Counted from the first letter of the stretch, positions 9,313 through 17,814 are shown. The stretch: DNA of 64,000 nucleotides from Prosthecochloris sp. (GCA_015482705.2 JADMLA020000039.1:1-64000); one strand, 5' to 3'. Numbers and translations are program-made. Notes: generated by a model not told the origin, from the sequence alone.

Positions 9313-9367
9313 CATGATTACTTCATTGAGCTCTCAAAATCCACATACACTTTTCGTACACCCCGGG
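9313..9367 (+). repeat. Diverged intergenic element, copy 1
   Basis: This stretch between bciA and the radical SAM gene resembles 15309-15367 and, inverted, 19725-19782. Shared blocks are ATGATTACTTC-TTGA near the start and GTACACCCCGG at the end (9356-9366), with CAAAAT in between. It lies outside any convincing gene. Confidence 0.4.
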
Positions 9368-9410
9368 GCGCTCCGTACGCATACCACACACGACAATGTA
9401 GTGGTGCCTT

Positions 9411-10580
9411 TCAGTCATTGAGAGGCATGAAGGACTTCGGTTTCATGGTGATTTGTTCCATAAGGAAGTCATACCGGCCGGCTTGTTTAAACCACTCTAT
9501 CGTTTCAATACAGATGTTGTGCCATATGTTCATGAGTTTTTGCTGCTGTAGCAAAGGCATGGTGAACAGGCCATTGATTTCCTGGTGGAGGGCGATACAG
9601 CCACCAGCACAGAAATTTTTCGCAGGGCACTCCTCACAACGGGTATAGCAGCCCAGAATATGGTGCCGGTCATAACGGCGGAAGGGAAGGGTTTTGGCTG
9701 GATCTATTCCATCATAAACCGACCCGAGTCTGAATTTCGTGCGGTCGGAACCGGTGTAACTGACAAACCTGTGGCATGGATAAATACTCCCTTCGACATC
9801 AACCCCAACGAACGTTTTGCCGGCACCACAGGCGACGTCGACTTCATGGTTACTTGTGATTTGTTCAATACCGTTATCGAGAAAATGCAGGTGAACGTAA
9901 TCGTTCACCATGGCTTTTTCAGTGACATATACGGCGGCGGCACGGCATTGCCGGTCGAAAACTCTCCATGATTCATGATCATCTATCTGTTCGAGTGCCG
10001 TGCAGGGTGAAATGAAGCGAAAGCCGAGTTCTTCGTTGAGGAATCTGATGTTCGAGGCGAGAACAGGAATAGTCTCCTTTGTGACCGTCATACGGGCGGC
10101 AATATTGGGGAACCGCTCAAGCAGACGTAACGCATTGTTATAAATTGTTTCGAAAGGGCTCGAACCGTCCTTGTACATTCTGAAGCGGTCGTTGGTCGCC
10201 TTGTCGCCGTCGATACTGAAAAGTACACTGATGTTGTGTTCTTCGAAAAAGTCGAGCATTGCCGTATTCAGCAATGTTCCATTTGTCGTAACGGAAAAAA
10301 TCATCCTTTTTCCGTACCGGTCTTCCTGTAGCTTGCTGTATTCGACAAGTTGCCGAAGGAGAGAGAAACGTAACAACGGTTCTCCACCAAAAAAAGAGAC
10401 AATCAGTGGATCTTCATGAAACCCTTCGGTATTCTTGTAAAGCCAGTCTATTGTTTTCCTGCCGGTTTTCAGGCTCATCGACTCGAGACCTGTCTTGCCA
10501 GCGAAACAATAGCTGCAACAGAGATTACAACTGTTTGTCAAAAAGAGAACAGCGTACGGTACGTGCCATTTTCCAGCCAT
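9411..10580 (-). CDS. Radical SAM/SPASM peptide-modifying enzyme
   Basis: A 389-residue radical SAM enzyme. The AdoMet cluster motif is C18-x3-C22-x2-C25, followed by GGEP at 65-68. A complete SPASM domain for two extra [4Fe-4S] clusters is present: C251-x12-G-x4-C269, then C315-x2-C318-x5-C324-x3-C328, and C357; C311 is additional. SPASM enzymes with this layout modify ribosomal peptides or sulfatases. No sulfatase is nearby, whereas a 60-residue Cys-rich peptide gene ends 14 nt upstream on the same strand, which argues for peptide maturation, for example Cys thioether cross-links. The chemistry itself is inferred. There is no obvious protease or exporter gene beside it. Confidence 0.9.
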   Translation of the reverse strand: MAGKWHVPYAVLFLTNSCNLCCSYCFAGKTGLESMSLKTGRKTIDWLYKNTEGFHEDPLIVSFFGGEPLLRFSLLRQLVEYSKLQEDRYGKRMIFSVTTNGTLLNTAMLDFFEEHNISVLFSIDGDKATNDRFRMYKDGSSPFETIYNNALRLLERFPNIAARMTVTKETIPVLASNIRFLNEELGFRFISPCTALEQIDDHESWRVFDRQCRAAAVYVTEKAMVNDYVHLHFLDNGIEQITSNHEVDVACGAGKTFVGVDVEGSIYPCHRFVSYTGSDRTKFRLGSVYDGIDPAKTLPFRRYDRHHILGCYTRCEECPAKNFCAGGCIALHQEINGLFTMPLLQQQKLMNIWHNICIETIEWFKQAGRYDFLMEQITMKPKSFMPLND

Positions 10581-10594
10581 TCAATGCCTTGTCT

Positions 10595-10777
10595 TTAAAC
10601 GTCTCCGCCAGGAATTTTAGCGCATTCCATGCACTGACAGATTTTGCAGCTTAGTGAACATGCGGCAAAGGTGTCTATCTCTTCGGTTTCCATGAAATCG
10701 AGCATCGACTCTTTCTCGAGGAGTTCTTCGAGATAAACGGTCTCGGGACTGATTGCCGGAACAGTATGCTCTTGCAT
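10595..10777 (-). CDS. Putative Cys-rich RiPP precursor peptide
   Basis: A 60-residue peptide directly upstream of the radical SAM/SPASM gene. The first part is acidic and leader-like (PETVYLEELLEKESMLDFME). The C-terminus has five cysteines at 40, 44, 47, 49 and 52 in the pattern C-x3-C-x2-C-x-C-x2-C, ending AKIPGGDV. The ATG at 10777 is preferred over the in-frame ATG at 10789 because GGAG lies at proper distance only for the former. It has no signal peptide. Leader plus Cys-rich core next to a SPASM enzyme is the usual arrangement of sactipeptide/ranthipeptide systems; I do not recognise this peptide family. A small Cys-rich metal-binding protein is the alternative. Confidence 0.72.
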   Translation of the reverse strand: MQEHTVPAISPETVYLEELLEKESMLDFMETEEIDTFAACSLSCKICQCMECAKIPGGDV

Positions 10778-10862
10778 GATTGTCTCCATGTGTTCAGTGA
10801 ACTGGGTTAAGAGAATTAATCAAACATGCCATGATGTAATTTAAAACAAAAGAAACGAATAA

Positions 10863-11474
10863 TCAGAAATGAACAACTGCGTAATAAAGGTTTTTCTGAA
10901 GTTCGCTTACTACAAAACGATAGCTTGTTTTGTTGCTCCACCAAAATAAAGGATGCCACCATTCCGGCTGTGTCGAAATGAGGATGATTTTTTTCTGAGA
11001 ATCCTCGACAGCTCTTTTCCACGTATGGTGAAGACGAAACATGTGTGGAGGATCACTGACCACGATCGCTTTTTTCCAGCCTTTTTCGGTCATCGTCTCA
11101 ACCGAGTTCATTGCTTCTTCCCAGGTGGTCTCCGACCTGATGTCGACCATGATTGCTCTTTCGGGAATACCGATATCCAACAAACGACGTTCACGCCAGT
11201 TGGGTTGAGAAGGTTTGTAATACCTGCTGTCGATGCCTGTCACCAGAATGTTCGGTGCATATCCTGCCTTGTACAATTCACCGCCTTGTTTTACTCGAAG
11301 CCCATCATCTCCTCCCAGAACGATTATGACATCGGCTTTTTCCGGTGTTCCCTCGTATAGAGAGACCAGAAAGCCAAGGCTTGAAAATGCCGTTACCCCT
11401 ATGATGCTCGCGATTACAAGCAGTGTCAGGATTTTTTTGAAAAAGGCTTTCATAACAAAGGGGTTGCTGTCCAT
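10863..11474 (-). CDS. YdcF family (DUF218) membrane-anchored protein
   Basis: A 203-residue protein with one N-terminal membrane helix (about residues 14-38) and a DUF218 domain: ADVIIVLGGDDGLRVKQGGELY, then the TGI, ETTWEEAMNS and VVSDPPHMFR blocks. DUF218 proteins include SanA and YdcF, with roles proposed in envelope integrity and nucleotide binding but none proven. Met8 (11453) is an alternative start. It lies 85 nt before the Cys-rich peptide gene and 65 nt after the hydantoinase gene on the same strand, so a common transcript is possible but not shown. Confidence 0.82.
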   Translation of the reverse strand: MDSNPFVMKAFFKKILTLLVIASIIGVTAFSSLGFLVSLYEGTPEKADVIIVLGGDDGLRVKQGGELYKAGYAPNILVTGIDSRYYKPSQPNWRERRLLDIGIPERAIMVDIRSETTWEEAMNSVETMTEKGWKKAIVVSDPPHMFRLHHTWKRAVEDSQKKIILISTQPEWWHPLFWWSNKTSYRFVVSELQKNLYYAVVHF

Positions 11475-11539
11475 GAGGTCTTGCTTCTATCTTATAAAAA
11501 AATAACGATAAATCAAGCAGCATCGTTTTCATAGTGCAG

Positions 11540-14500
11540 TTATGTGTTTGGCTTTCCATATCCACCGCCCCCCGGGGTCTGTATCAAAATTGTTTCTCCC
11601 GGTTTGAAGATCCTGTCGACTTTGTGCTCGAGCCTGGTTTCTGTGCTATCGGGAGAGATGAGCAAGTTGATTCCCTTGGCTCCTTCACTACCGTTGTGAA
11701 GACCGAACGGAGCCGTTACCCTTCGTTCGGAAATGACGCTGACATGTATGTGTTCGTTGAATAGAAGGGCCCTTTCAATACCGTCGCCCCCATTCCATCT
11801 GCCGGTTCCGCCTGAACCCTTTCTCATTGCAAAACGGGTTATGCGAACTGTCGGGAAGCGTTGTTCGAGTATCTCGGGATCGGTAAGTCTGGTGTTTGTC
11901 ATGTGCACTTGTACGCCGGATGCACCGTTATGACCTTCCGTAGCACCGCTGCCTCCAGGTATGGTTTCGTAGTACTGGCTCCCGGTGTTGTCGGGTTTTC
12001 CGAACAGAAGGTTGTTCATGGTTCCTTGTGATGCACCAGCTTTTCCAAGAGCTCCGAGCAGTACATCGACAATCCGTTGCGAGGTTTCAACGTTGCCGAC
12101 AGCAACAGCCGCACCAGAAGAAGGATTGAGCAGTGAGCCTTCCGGAATGATAATGGTAACAGGTTCGAGGCATCCGGCATTCAGTGGTATATTTTCTTCG
12201 ATGAGACACCGAAGTGTGTAGAGAACGGCAGCTGTCGTAACTGCGGCAGGGGCGTTGATGTTCCCTTGATCCTCCGCACTCGTGCCGGTAAAGTCAACCA
12301 CGATTTCTGGTTCTGTATCTGCAGAGGCGGTTATACGAATGGAAACGGTTATGACGGCGCCGTTGTCCATACTGTCGGAAAACGTTGACTCGAATGTTCC
12401 CGTTGTGCCGGCAAGTTTTTCGAGAGCTCGGTTAATCGCGTTTTTCGCGTTTTTTCTGATGAATGACATGTATCGCAGAACCGTAGGGGTTCCATAATCA
12501 GCATTCATCCTGATCAGTTCCGTCATACCTTTGTTGTTGGCGGCAACCTGTGCTTTGAGATCTGAAAGCCTTTCGGACAGGTTTCTTGCCGGGTAATCTC
12601 CCGATGAAAGCAGTTCATGAACTTCTTTTTCTCGAAATGTTCCTTCACGAACGAGAAGAAAGGTTCCCACTACGATGCCTTCATCGTGAATGGTTCGGCT
12701 CCAGGGTGGCATGGATCCGGGAGTGATACCGCCGATATCTGCATGATGTCCACGATTGGCCAGATAATAGGATGGTGTGTTTTCATCGCAGAAAACAGGA
12801 GTGACTATCGTGATATCCGGCAAATGAGAGCCGCCTTGATGGGGGTTGTTTGCAAGATACATGTCACCTTTCTTCATGGTGCCACGGTTTTCTTTTATGA
12901 TGTGCTGAACCGTAGCTTCCATGGCTCCTAAATGCACCGGTATGTGCGGAGCGTGAGCGATGAGCTTTCCCTTGTCGTCGAACAATGCACATGAAAAATC
13001 AAGACGTTCCTTCATGTTCACCGAGTGAGCCGTGTTCGCAAGGGTGTAGCCCATCTGTTCGGCGATGTTCATGAAAAGGTTGTTGAAAACTTCGAGCATT
13101 ATCGGATCAGGTCTCTCGCTGTCGTTTTGCTGTTTTGTCTTCATCGTCTCGGAAGTATGGGTTTCATCCCTGAGAATGAGGTTATGCATGGCATCGATCG
13201 TGGTTTCAAAACCTTCCTGAACGAAAAGTGTCAGCTGGTCATCGACGATCATGGCGGGGCCGTCGATCTGATGACCGGGTTTCAGCGAGGTTCTGTCGAA
13301 CACGGGGACCCGTCTGTATTTTCCCGATAGCCATACCATGCATGAAGAGCGCGCATGAGCTGGTACCGGTTTATCAGGTAGCAGGGAAGGGGTGTTTGCC
13401 GATGGTGCAAAAGAGGCTGAGGAAACTTCAGTACGCATATTCACCACCTCGATAGTATCGGCATCGGGTCTGAAGCCGAACCTGCTGAAATATTCCTTTT
13501 TGAAACGTGAAACTATATGCTTCATGTTTTCGAAAGAAGCGGATTCATGACTTGTTCCTGCCGGAATGGAAAGCCAGGAATCACTCCCTTTTGGCCTGAG
13601 ATCCAGAAAAAGCCTTGTTGTTATTGCCGCTTTGTTTCCTTCATCCCGAAGACTTTTGGTGAGTTTTCCGGCCTCGGTTTTCGCTTTTTTTTCAAGACGT
13701 TGAAGCAATAGGGGCGTCAAAATCTCCATGACAGCCAGTACTGTGCGTTCCAGCCGGTCAGCCAAGGCTATACCGTATGCAGAAAGAACGCTTGAAAAAG
13801 GATGAACGATGATTGTTTTTATGCCGAGTATTCTGGCCATGTCGCATGCATGCTGGGGGGCCGCTCCTCCAAAACACATGAGAGCATGGTCCCTGATATC
13901 ATAGCCTCTCGATATTGAGATTTTCTTCATCGCTCTGCACATTATTTCATTCGCTATTCTCAGGTAGCCTTCGGCGAGTTTTTCCGGTGTGTAGGTATGG
14001 CCGGTTTTTGCACTGACGGTGGTAGCAAGAGCCCTGAATTTTTCTTTTGTCTTCTCCTTATCGAGGCGTTTATCATGGCTTGTCCCGAATACATTGGGGA
14101 TGTATTTCGGGATTATCCTGCCAAGCAGAAGGTTGGCATCGGTAACTGTTAGTGGTCCGTCGAGTCCGTAACAGGCAGGGCCGGGATTGGAACCGGCTGA
14201 TTCAGGTCCTACGAGGAGCCGTTCTCCGTCGAAAGAAAGAATCGAGCCTCCTCCGGCTGCGACGGTCTCCACATCGAGCATGTCGGTGTAGAAAGGAACT
14301 CCAGCCACTGAGCTTTCAAAAACATGGTTAAGGTCACCGTCGTAACGGGATACATCGGTTGATGTTCCTCCCATGTCGAATCCTATGACTTGTTCAGCAC
14401 CGAGTTGTTCGGATAGTCTCGCTGTACCGGTCACCCCGCCTGCCGGTCCCGACAGAATCGTGTCTTTTGCATGAAGATTGTCGGCGCCGACAAGCCCTCC

Positions 14501-15232
14501 CGAGCTCTGCATGAACTCGATTTTTATCGGTCCAGCCAGCTTTTTCAGGGTGTTGGCATAGTTGAAGAGAACCGGGCCGAGGTAAGCCTCAATCATGGTT
14601 GTTTGTCCGCGTTTGAGAAAGTTAATGAGCGGCATGACTTCATGAGATGCGACAACATGGCGAAATCCAGCCTTTTGTCGGGCTATGTCGATCAGTTTTT
14701 TTTCATGCAAAGGGTTTATCCAGGAGTGTTTCAACACTATTGCAAGGTTTTCGTAACCGAGTGAACGGATTTCCCGAAGGGATTTTTCAGCTTTTTCAGG
14801 ATCGAGTTCGGTGAGGACAGCGCCGCTGGTATCTATTGTTTCCTCGATACCGCAAACATGACTGTAGATCGGTGAGGGTTTGTCTATTCTGAGATTGAAA
14901 AGCTGCGGGCGGGTTCCATTGCCGATAGCAAGAAGATCTTCAAAACCTTTCGTTATGCAAAGCGCCGCCGGTGCACCCTTTCTTTCGAGGAGGGCATTGG
15001 TGGCAACCGTTGTTCCTATACGGATAGACCCAATCAGTTTGGGATCGAGAGGGTTTTCAGGTGAGAGATCGAGGATTGTCCTGATTCCTGCAATTCCGGC
15101 ATCTTCATAGGCATCGGATATGGATAGCAGTTTGTGAGTGTGTACCCGTCCTTCCGGATCGAAACCGACGATATCGGTGAAAGTGCCGCCTCTGTCAACC
15201 GAGAAATACCACTGTTTTTCGTTGCTGTTCAT
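11540..15232 (-). CDS. Hydantoinase/5-oxoprolinase, HyuA-HyuB fusion
   Basis: A 1230-residue cytoplasmic enzyme combining both halves of ATP-dependent hydantoinase/oxoprolinase in one chain, as in eukaryotic 5-oxoprolinase. The HyuA half begins with the phosphate-binding motif SVDRGGTFTD and has GFDMGGTSTDVSRY and GGGS blocks; the HyuB half starts near residue 700 (PIMLEVFNNLF) and carries NNPHQGGSHLPDITIV and the end motif TPGGGGYG. It would open 5-oxoproline or a related cyclic amide using ATP. The Met at 15232 gives the family-typical N-terminus; a GTG at 15286 would add 18 residues that look unlike the family. The specific substrate is unknown. Confidence 0.88.
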   Translation of the reverse strand: MNSNEKQWYFSVDRGGTFTDIVGFDPEGRVHTHKLLSISDAYEDAGIAGIRTILDLSPENPLDPKLIGSIRIGTTVATNALLERKGAPAALCITKGFEDLLAIGNGTRPQLFNLRIDKPSPIYSHVCGIEETIDTSGAVLTELDPEKAEKSLREIRSLGYENLAIVLKHSWINPLHEKKLIDIARQKAGFRHVVASHEVMPLINFLKRGQTTMIEAYLGPVLFNYANTLKKLAGPIKIEFMQSSGGLVGADNLHAKDTILSGPAGGVTGTARLSEQLGAEQVIGFDMGGTSTDVSRYDGDLNHVFESSVAGVPFYTDMLDVETVAAGGGSILSFDGERLLVGPESAGSNPGPACYGLDGPLTVTDANLLLGRIIPKYIPNVFGTSHDKRLDKEKTKEKFRALATTVSAKTGHTYTPEKLAEGYLRIANEIMCRAMKKISISRGYDIRDHALMCFGGAAPQHACDMARILGIKTIIVHPFSSVLSAYGIALADRLERTVLAVMEILTPLLLQRLEKKAKTEAGKLTKSLRDEGNKAAITTRLFLDLRPKGSDSWLSIPAGTSHESASFENMKHIVSRFKKEYFSRFGFRPDADTIEVVNMRTEVSSASFAPSANTPSLLPDKPVPAHARSSCMVWLSGKYRRVPVFDRTSLKPGHQIDGPAMIVDDQLTLFVQEGFETTIDAMHNLILRDETHTSETMKTKQQNDSERPDPIMLEVFNNLFMNIAEQMGYTLANTAHSVNMKERLDFSCALFDDKGKLIAHAPHIPVHLGAMEATVQHIIKENRGTMKKGDMYLANNPHQGGSHLPDITIVTPVFCDENTPSYYLANRGHHADIGGITPGSMPPWSRTIHDEGIVVGTFLLVREGTFREKEVHELLSSGDYPARNLSERLSDLKAQVAANNKGMTELIRMNADYGTPTVLRYMSFIRKNAKNAINRALEKLAGTTGTFESTFSDSMDNGAVITVSIRITASADTEPEIVVDFTGTSAEDQGNINAPAAVTTAAVLYTLRCLIEENIPLNAGCLEPVTIIIPEGSLLNPSSGAAVAVGNVETSQRIVDVLLGALGKAGASQGTMNNLLFGKPDNTGSQYYETIPGGSGATEGHNGASGVQVHMTNTRLTDPEILEQRFPTVRITRFAMRKGSGGTGRWNGGDGIERALLFNEHIHVSVISERRVTAPFGLHNGSEGAKGINLLISPDSTETRLEHKVDRIFKPGETILIQTPGGGGYGKPNT

Positions 15233-15308
15233 GTGCGTGATCTGTCTGAAAGTACCCTGTTTCGATAGGGATTTTTTAAACGGCACCTCTATTTCATGTA
15301 CGGTACAC

Positions 15309-15367
15309 TATGATTACTTCGTTGATCGGGACTCAGAATTTTCATGTACGCGGTGTACACTCCGGTT
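15309..15367 (+). repeat. Diverged intergenic element, copy 2
   Basis: The best-preserved copy: TATGATTACTTCGTTGATC (15309-15327), CAGAATTTTCATGT (15334-15347) and GTGTACACTCCGGTT (15353-15367). Similarity to the copy near 19.7 kb seems to continue weakly to about 15415, where both could encode a short hydrophobic peptide beginning CTLRFL. It lies just upstream of the hydantoinase gene's alternative start. Confidence 0.45.
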
Positions 15368-15524
15368 TCTTCTCACCCTTTTCCTCGTAATCAAGCTGCT
15401 CGCGACAGTGTATAGCGGTGCTTACAAAAAGAGTATTGGCGCAAAGTACCGTTTTCCATTGTTTTTTGCCTAAGCCATTTTTTTCCTGTTCAACGGAATT
15501 TTTTAAAAAAGTTGATCATTATAT

Positions 15525-15552
15525 TTGATGTTTATGAGCATATGCTTATAAT
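15525..15552 (+). promoter_or_regulatory. Promoter with an embedded palindromic operator
   Basis: TTGATG (15525-15530) and TATAAT (15547-15552) are 16 nt apart. A near-perfect 20-nt palindrome, TTATGAGCAT-ATGCTTATAA (15532-15551, one mismatched pair), fills the spacer and overlaps the -10 box, the placement expected of a repressor site. It would control the zinc-ribbon/ferredoxin pair that starts at 15594. Confidence 0.5.
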
Positions 15553-15593
15553 TGTGTTGTGGGTTTGTAAACATCTTTAAACGGAGTTCTATT

Positions 15594-15857
15594 ATGAAAG
15601 AGAGAACGTTCTATTGTGCGGACTGCAGGTATACTTGGTCGGTTCCGTTTGGGGCCGGTAGGCCTCAAACCTGTCCGAAATGTGGCAGTAACGCTATTCA
15701 CAGGGAGCATGCCGATGAACCTTCAGGTTCTCTTGGGCTTGGTCAAGCAAGGCGTTCCGGTACTGGCTTCGGCGGCCGGGGAGCATGTGGCGCCGGGCGT
15801 TCCGGAAGAAACCGCGGAAGAGGTTTGGGGGCAGGAAACGGATTTGGCAATCGTTAA
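15594..15857 (+). CDS. Small zinc-ribbon protein with Gly/Arg-rich tail
   Basis: An 87-residue protein. Two CxxC pairs form a zinc ribbon: C8-A-D-C11 and C26-P-K-C29 (TFYCADC...QTCPKCGS). The last 40 residues are rich in Gly and Arg (GFGGRGACGAG and similar), like tails of small proteins found with iron-sulfur and FeMo-cofactor-type proteins in anaerobes. The ATG at 15594 has GGAG 8 nt upstream, so the open frame beginning at 15552 is not used. It is followed after 15 nt by a ferredoxin gene. Function is unknown; a role in electron or metal transfer with the ferredoxin is inference. Confidence 0.75.
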   Translation: MKERTFYCADCRYTWSVPFGAGRPQTCPKCGSNAIHREHADEPSGSLGLGQARRSGTGFGGRGACGAGRSGRNRGRGLGAGNGFGNR

Positions 15858-15872
15858 CAAGGAGAAAACCTG

Positions 15873-16064
15873 ATGGCGTACAAGATTCTTGAGAGTTGTG
15901 GCTGTTGTGGCGTCTGTGTCGATGAGTGTCCGGTTCAAGCGATTTCACCAGGTGATGCTATCTTTGTAATCGATGAAAAAGCGTGTGTTGATTGTCATGG
16001 ATTTTATGATGAACCAGCTTGCATTAACGTTTGTCCCATGGATTGTATTGTGAAAGTGTCATGA
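15873..16064 (+). CDS. 2[4Fe-4S] ferredoxin, chlorobial type
   Basis: A 63-residue electron carrier. Cluster I is held by the CxxCxxCxxxCP motif (CGCCGVCVDECP). Cluster II has the expanded CxxC-x8-CxxxCP form (CVDCHGFYDEPACINVCP) known from green sulfur bacteria and other so-called Alvin-like or Chlorobium ferredoxins. Such proteins accept electrons from the type I reaction centre and feed pyruvate and 2-oxoglutarate synthases. It is the second gene of a pair with the zinc-ribbon protein. Confidence 0.92.
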   Translation: MAYKILESCGCCGVCVDECPVQAISPGDAIFVIDEKACVDCHGFYDEPACINVCPMDCIVKVS

Positions 16065-16088
16065 ATTCATTCTTGTAATAACATTATA

Positions 16089-16227
16089 ATAAAGCAGGTT
16101 CGTTGTATATAACAGAGTTCGTTGCAGAGCACGGCTTTTGATTCGCGCCAAGTATTGTCCTGAGCGTGAAATCCAGTGATAGGAATGGATACAAGCTGAT
16201 TTTATGAACGAACTCTTCCTGCTTTAT
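16089..16227. other. Long imperfect inverted repeat in a gene-free region
   Basis: ATAAAGCAGG (16089-16098) pairs with CCTGCTTTAT (16218-16227), and AGAGTTCGTT (16114-16123) pairs with AACGAACTCT (16207-16216), nested in the right order. Together they make a 20-bp stem with a 15-nt bulge and an 83-nt apical region. It could be a structured RNA or the remnant of a small mobile element. Confidence 0.45.
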
Positions 16228-16746
16228 CTATATCCGACCGTTGAGTTCCTTTCTGATTCGTACAGTACGGTAATTTTCTCAAAAAGTATTGTCGGTATTG
16301 TTCCCGCATATTATGAATCCATGCCGGAGATTTTTCTCTGGCATATCCAATGAGCATATTTCGAAAAATAACTCGAAATAGTTACTTGTGGCGATATGGA
16401 CGGGTTCGAAGAGCTTTTTTCTGAATGTGCCAACCTCGATGGATTGTTCTTCCCCGCATTCATTTTTTTATCGAAAGTGGTTCATCAAACATTACATTCT
16501 TCGGTGATTCAAGTGAATCAATACCGAATATTGAAAGTATATGCAAAAATCGACCCTTTCTTCCTCGATCTCGTCGATTGTTGCATTCGGGCTGGTTCAA
16601 AAGGGCAACCGCTCGTATTTTCTATTCCTAGAAGGTCTTTAGTAGATATCACGACCGGCTTTTGCCGTTATTTTGCTAAATTTCAAATAAATATTGATGA
16701 ACCAATGCTATTGCTTTTTATATAACCAATTCAATTAAAAATAGTT
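16228..16746. other. Gene-free stretch with two strong hairpins
   Basis: I see no convincing gene from 16065 to 16746. Besides the long inverted repeat, there is a 10-bp hairpin, ATGCCGGAGA (16321-16330)/TCTCTGGCAT (16335-16344), with one G-T pair and a TTTT loop, and a perfect 8-bp hairpin TATTTCGA (16357-16364)/TCGAAATA (16373-16380). Neither is followed by a T-run, so they are not standard terminators. The 109-codon frame at 16396-16725 lacks a start signal and family likeness. Confidence 0.4.
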
Positions 16747-17814
16747 ATGGATATCGTTATTAACGACAAGTCTTGCAAAGGGGAAGTTGGAGAGAAACTT
16801 TCAAAAGTGGCCTTGGAAAATAAGGCTCATGTTGGATATGTTTGTGCCGGTCTCGGGATCTGCCAGACATGTTATGTCACTGTTCTCGAAGGAGGAAATT
16901 GTCTTTCCGGCTTGAGTGATGTCGAAAAAGCTTTTTTATCCGAGAAGCAGATCAATGATGGGGCGAGGCTGGCTTGTCAGACCACTATCGAAAAGGACGG
17001 CACAATACGCATACTGTCGCGCCCTGAAGAAGTTCGGCGCATGGTTTTGAGCAATCCTCTTTCACTTTTCAGTTACAGTGTCGAGATGGGGAAGGCTGCA
17101 GCGGAAAGATTCGTACCTGGGGTTACCAATGTTATAGACAGGATACAAAAAGGAGAGGTTCATGGTCAAGCTGCACTCGATGAGGCGTTTTCAGGGATGG
17201 GATCGGCTCTGCAGTTCAGTATCGATACGGCTACACAATCAATTCCATTCAAAGAGCAGATCAACGGTATGGTTGAATTTTGCAAGAAAATGCTCCCGTT
17301 TTCGGAGTGTTCTCAATCTCCGTCTCAAGATGAAGATATTCAGCATGTAACATTACATATTAACGGAGGACAGCAGGAAGCCGGAACTGATAATCCTGTT
17401 GTTGACAACGCAATCGAAACAACAGGGTTCGAGTCGCTTGGATTCGTTATTGCCGATAAGCTCGAAAGCGCGGGTATTTTTACCTGTAAAGACCTGCTCG
17501 AGCGTGGAAAAACACCGAAGGGAAGGGGAGAGCTCTCTGCCATCTCCAATTTGTCGAAGAAGGAAGTGCTTACTCTGGTTAATTATGCTGATTTGTGCAG
17601 GGTAAGAGGGATCGATATACAAACGGCAACACTGCTTGAGATATCGGGAGTCGATACTGTTCCTGAACTTGCTCATCGTAATCCGTCCAACCTTTATGAG
17701 AAAATCCTCGAGGTCAACAAAAAGCACAATATAATTGCTAGTGATCCTTCGCAACAGGATGTTGAATCATGGGTGACCGAGGCTAAAACTCTTCGAAAAG
17801 TCATTTCTTACTGA
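16747..17814 (+). CDS. Chlorosome-type [2Fe-2S] protein fused to a DUF4332-like domain
   Basis: A 355-residue protein. Residues 1-95 are an adrenodoxin-type [2Fe-2S] domain with ligands C33-x5-C39-x2-C42 and C77, followed by RILSRPEEVRRMV and an amphipathic segment as in the chlorosome envelope proteins CsmI, CsmJ and CsmX (about 220-245 residues), which take part in redox control of energy transfer. The extra C-terminal part (about 225-355) resembles DUF4332, a helix-hairpin-helix-like fold (LESAGIFTCKDLLERG, RVRGIDIQTATLLEISGV). I do not recall this fusion among described chlorosome proteins. There is no Shine-Dalgarno sequence before the ATG. It is probably monocistronic. Confidence 0.78.
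   Translation: MDIVINDKSCKGEVGEKLSKVALENKAHVGYVCAGLGICQTCYVTVLEGGNCLSGLSDVEKAFLSEKQINDGARLACQTTIEKDGTIRILSRPEEVRRMVLSNPLSLFSYSVEMGKAAAERFVPGVTNVIDRIQKGEVHGQAALDEAFSGMGSALQFSIDTATQSIPFKEQINGMVEFCKKMLPFSECSQSPSQDEDIQHVTLHINGGQQEAGTDNPVVDNAIETTGFESLGFVIADKLESAGIFTCKDLLERGKTPKGRGELSAISNLSKKEVLTLVNYADLCRVRGIDIQTATLLEISGVDTVPELAHRNPSNLYEKILEVNKKHNIIASDPSQQDVESWVTEAKTLRKVISY

Noticed and set aside
9356..9380. A GC-rich dyad around CCCCGGGG as a terminator for the radical SAM gene
   Set aside because: The arms do not pair in register and there is no T-run on the minus strand.
9256..9971. Two plus-strand frames of 130 and 128 codons after bciA
   Set aside because: They mostly cover the radical SAM gene in antisense; the first part is the repeated element.
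16396..16725. A 109-codon open frame in the gene-free region before the chlorosome-type gene
   Set aside because: No ribosome-binding site, no family likeness and an irregular residue composition; it covers a hairpin-rich stretch.
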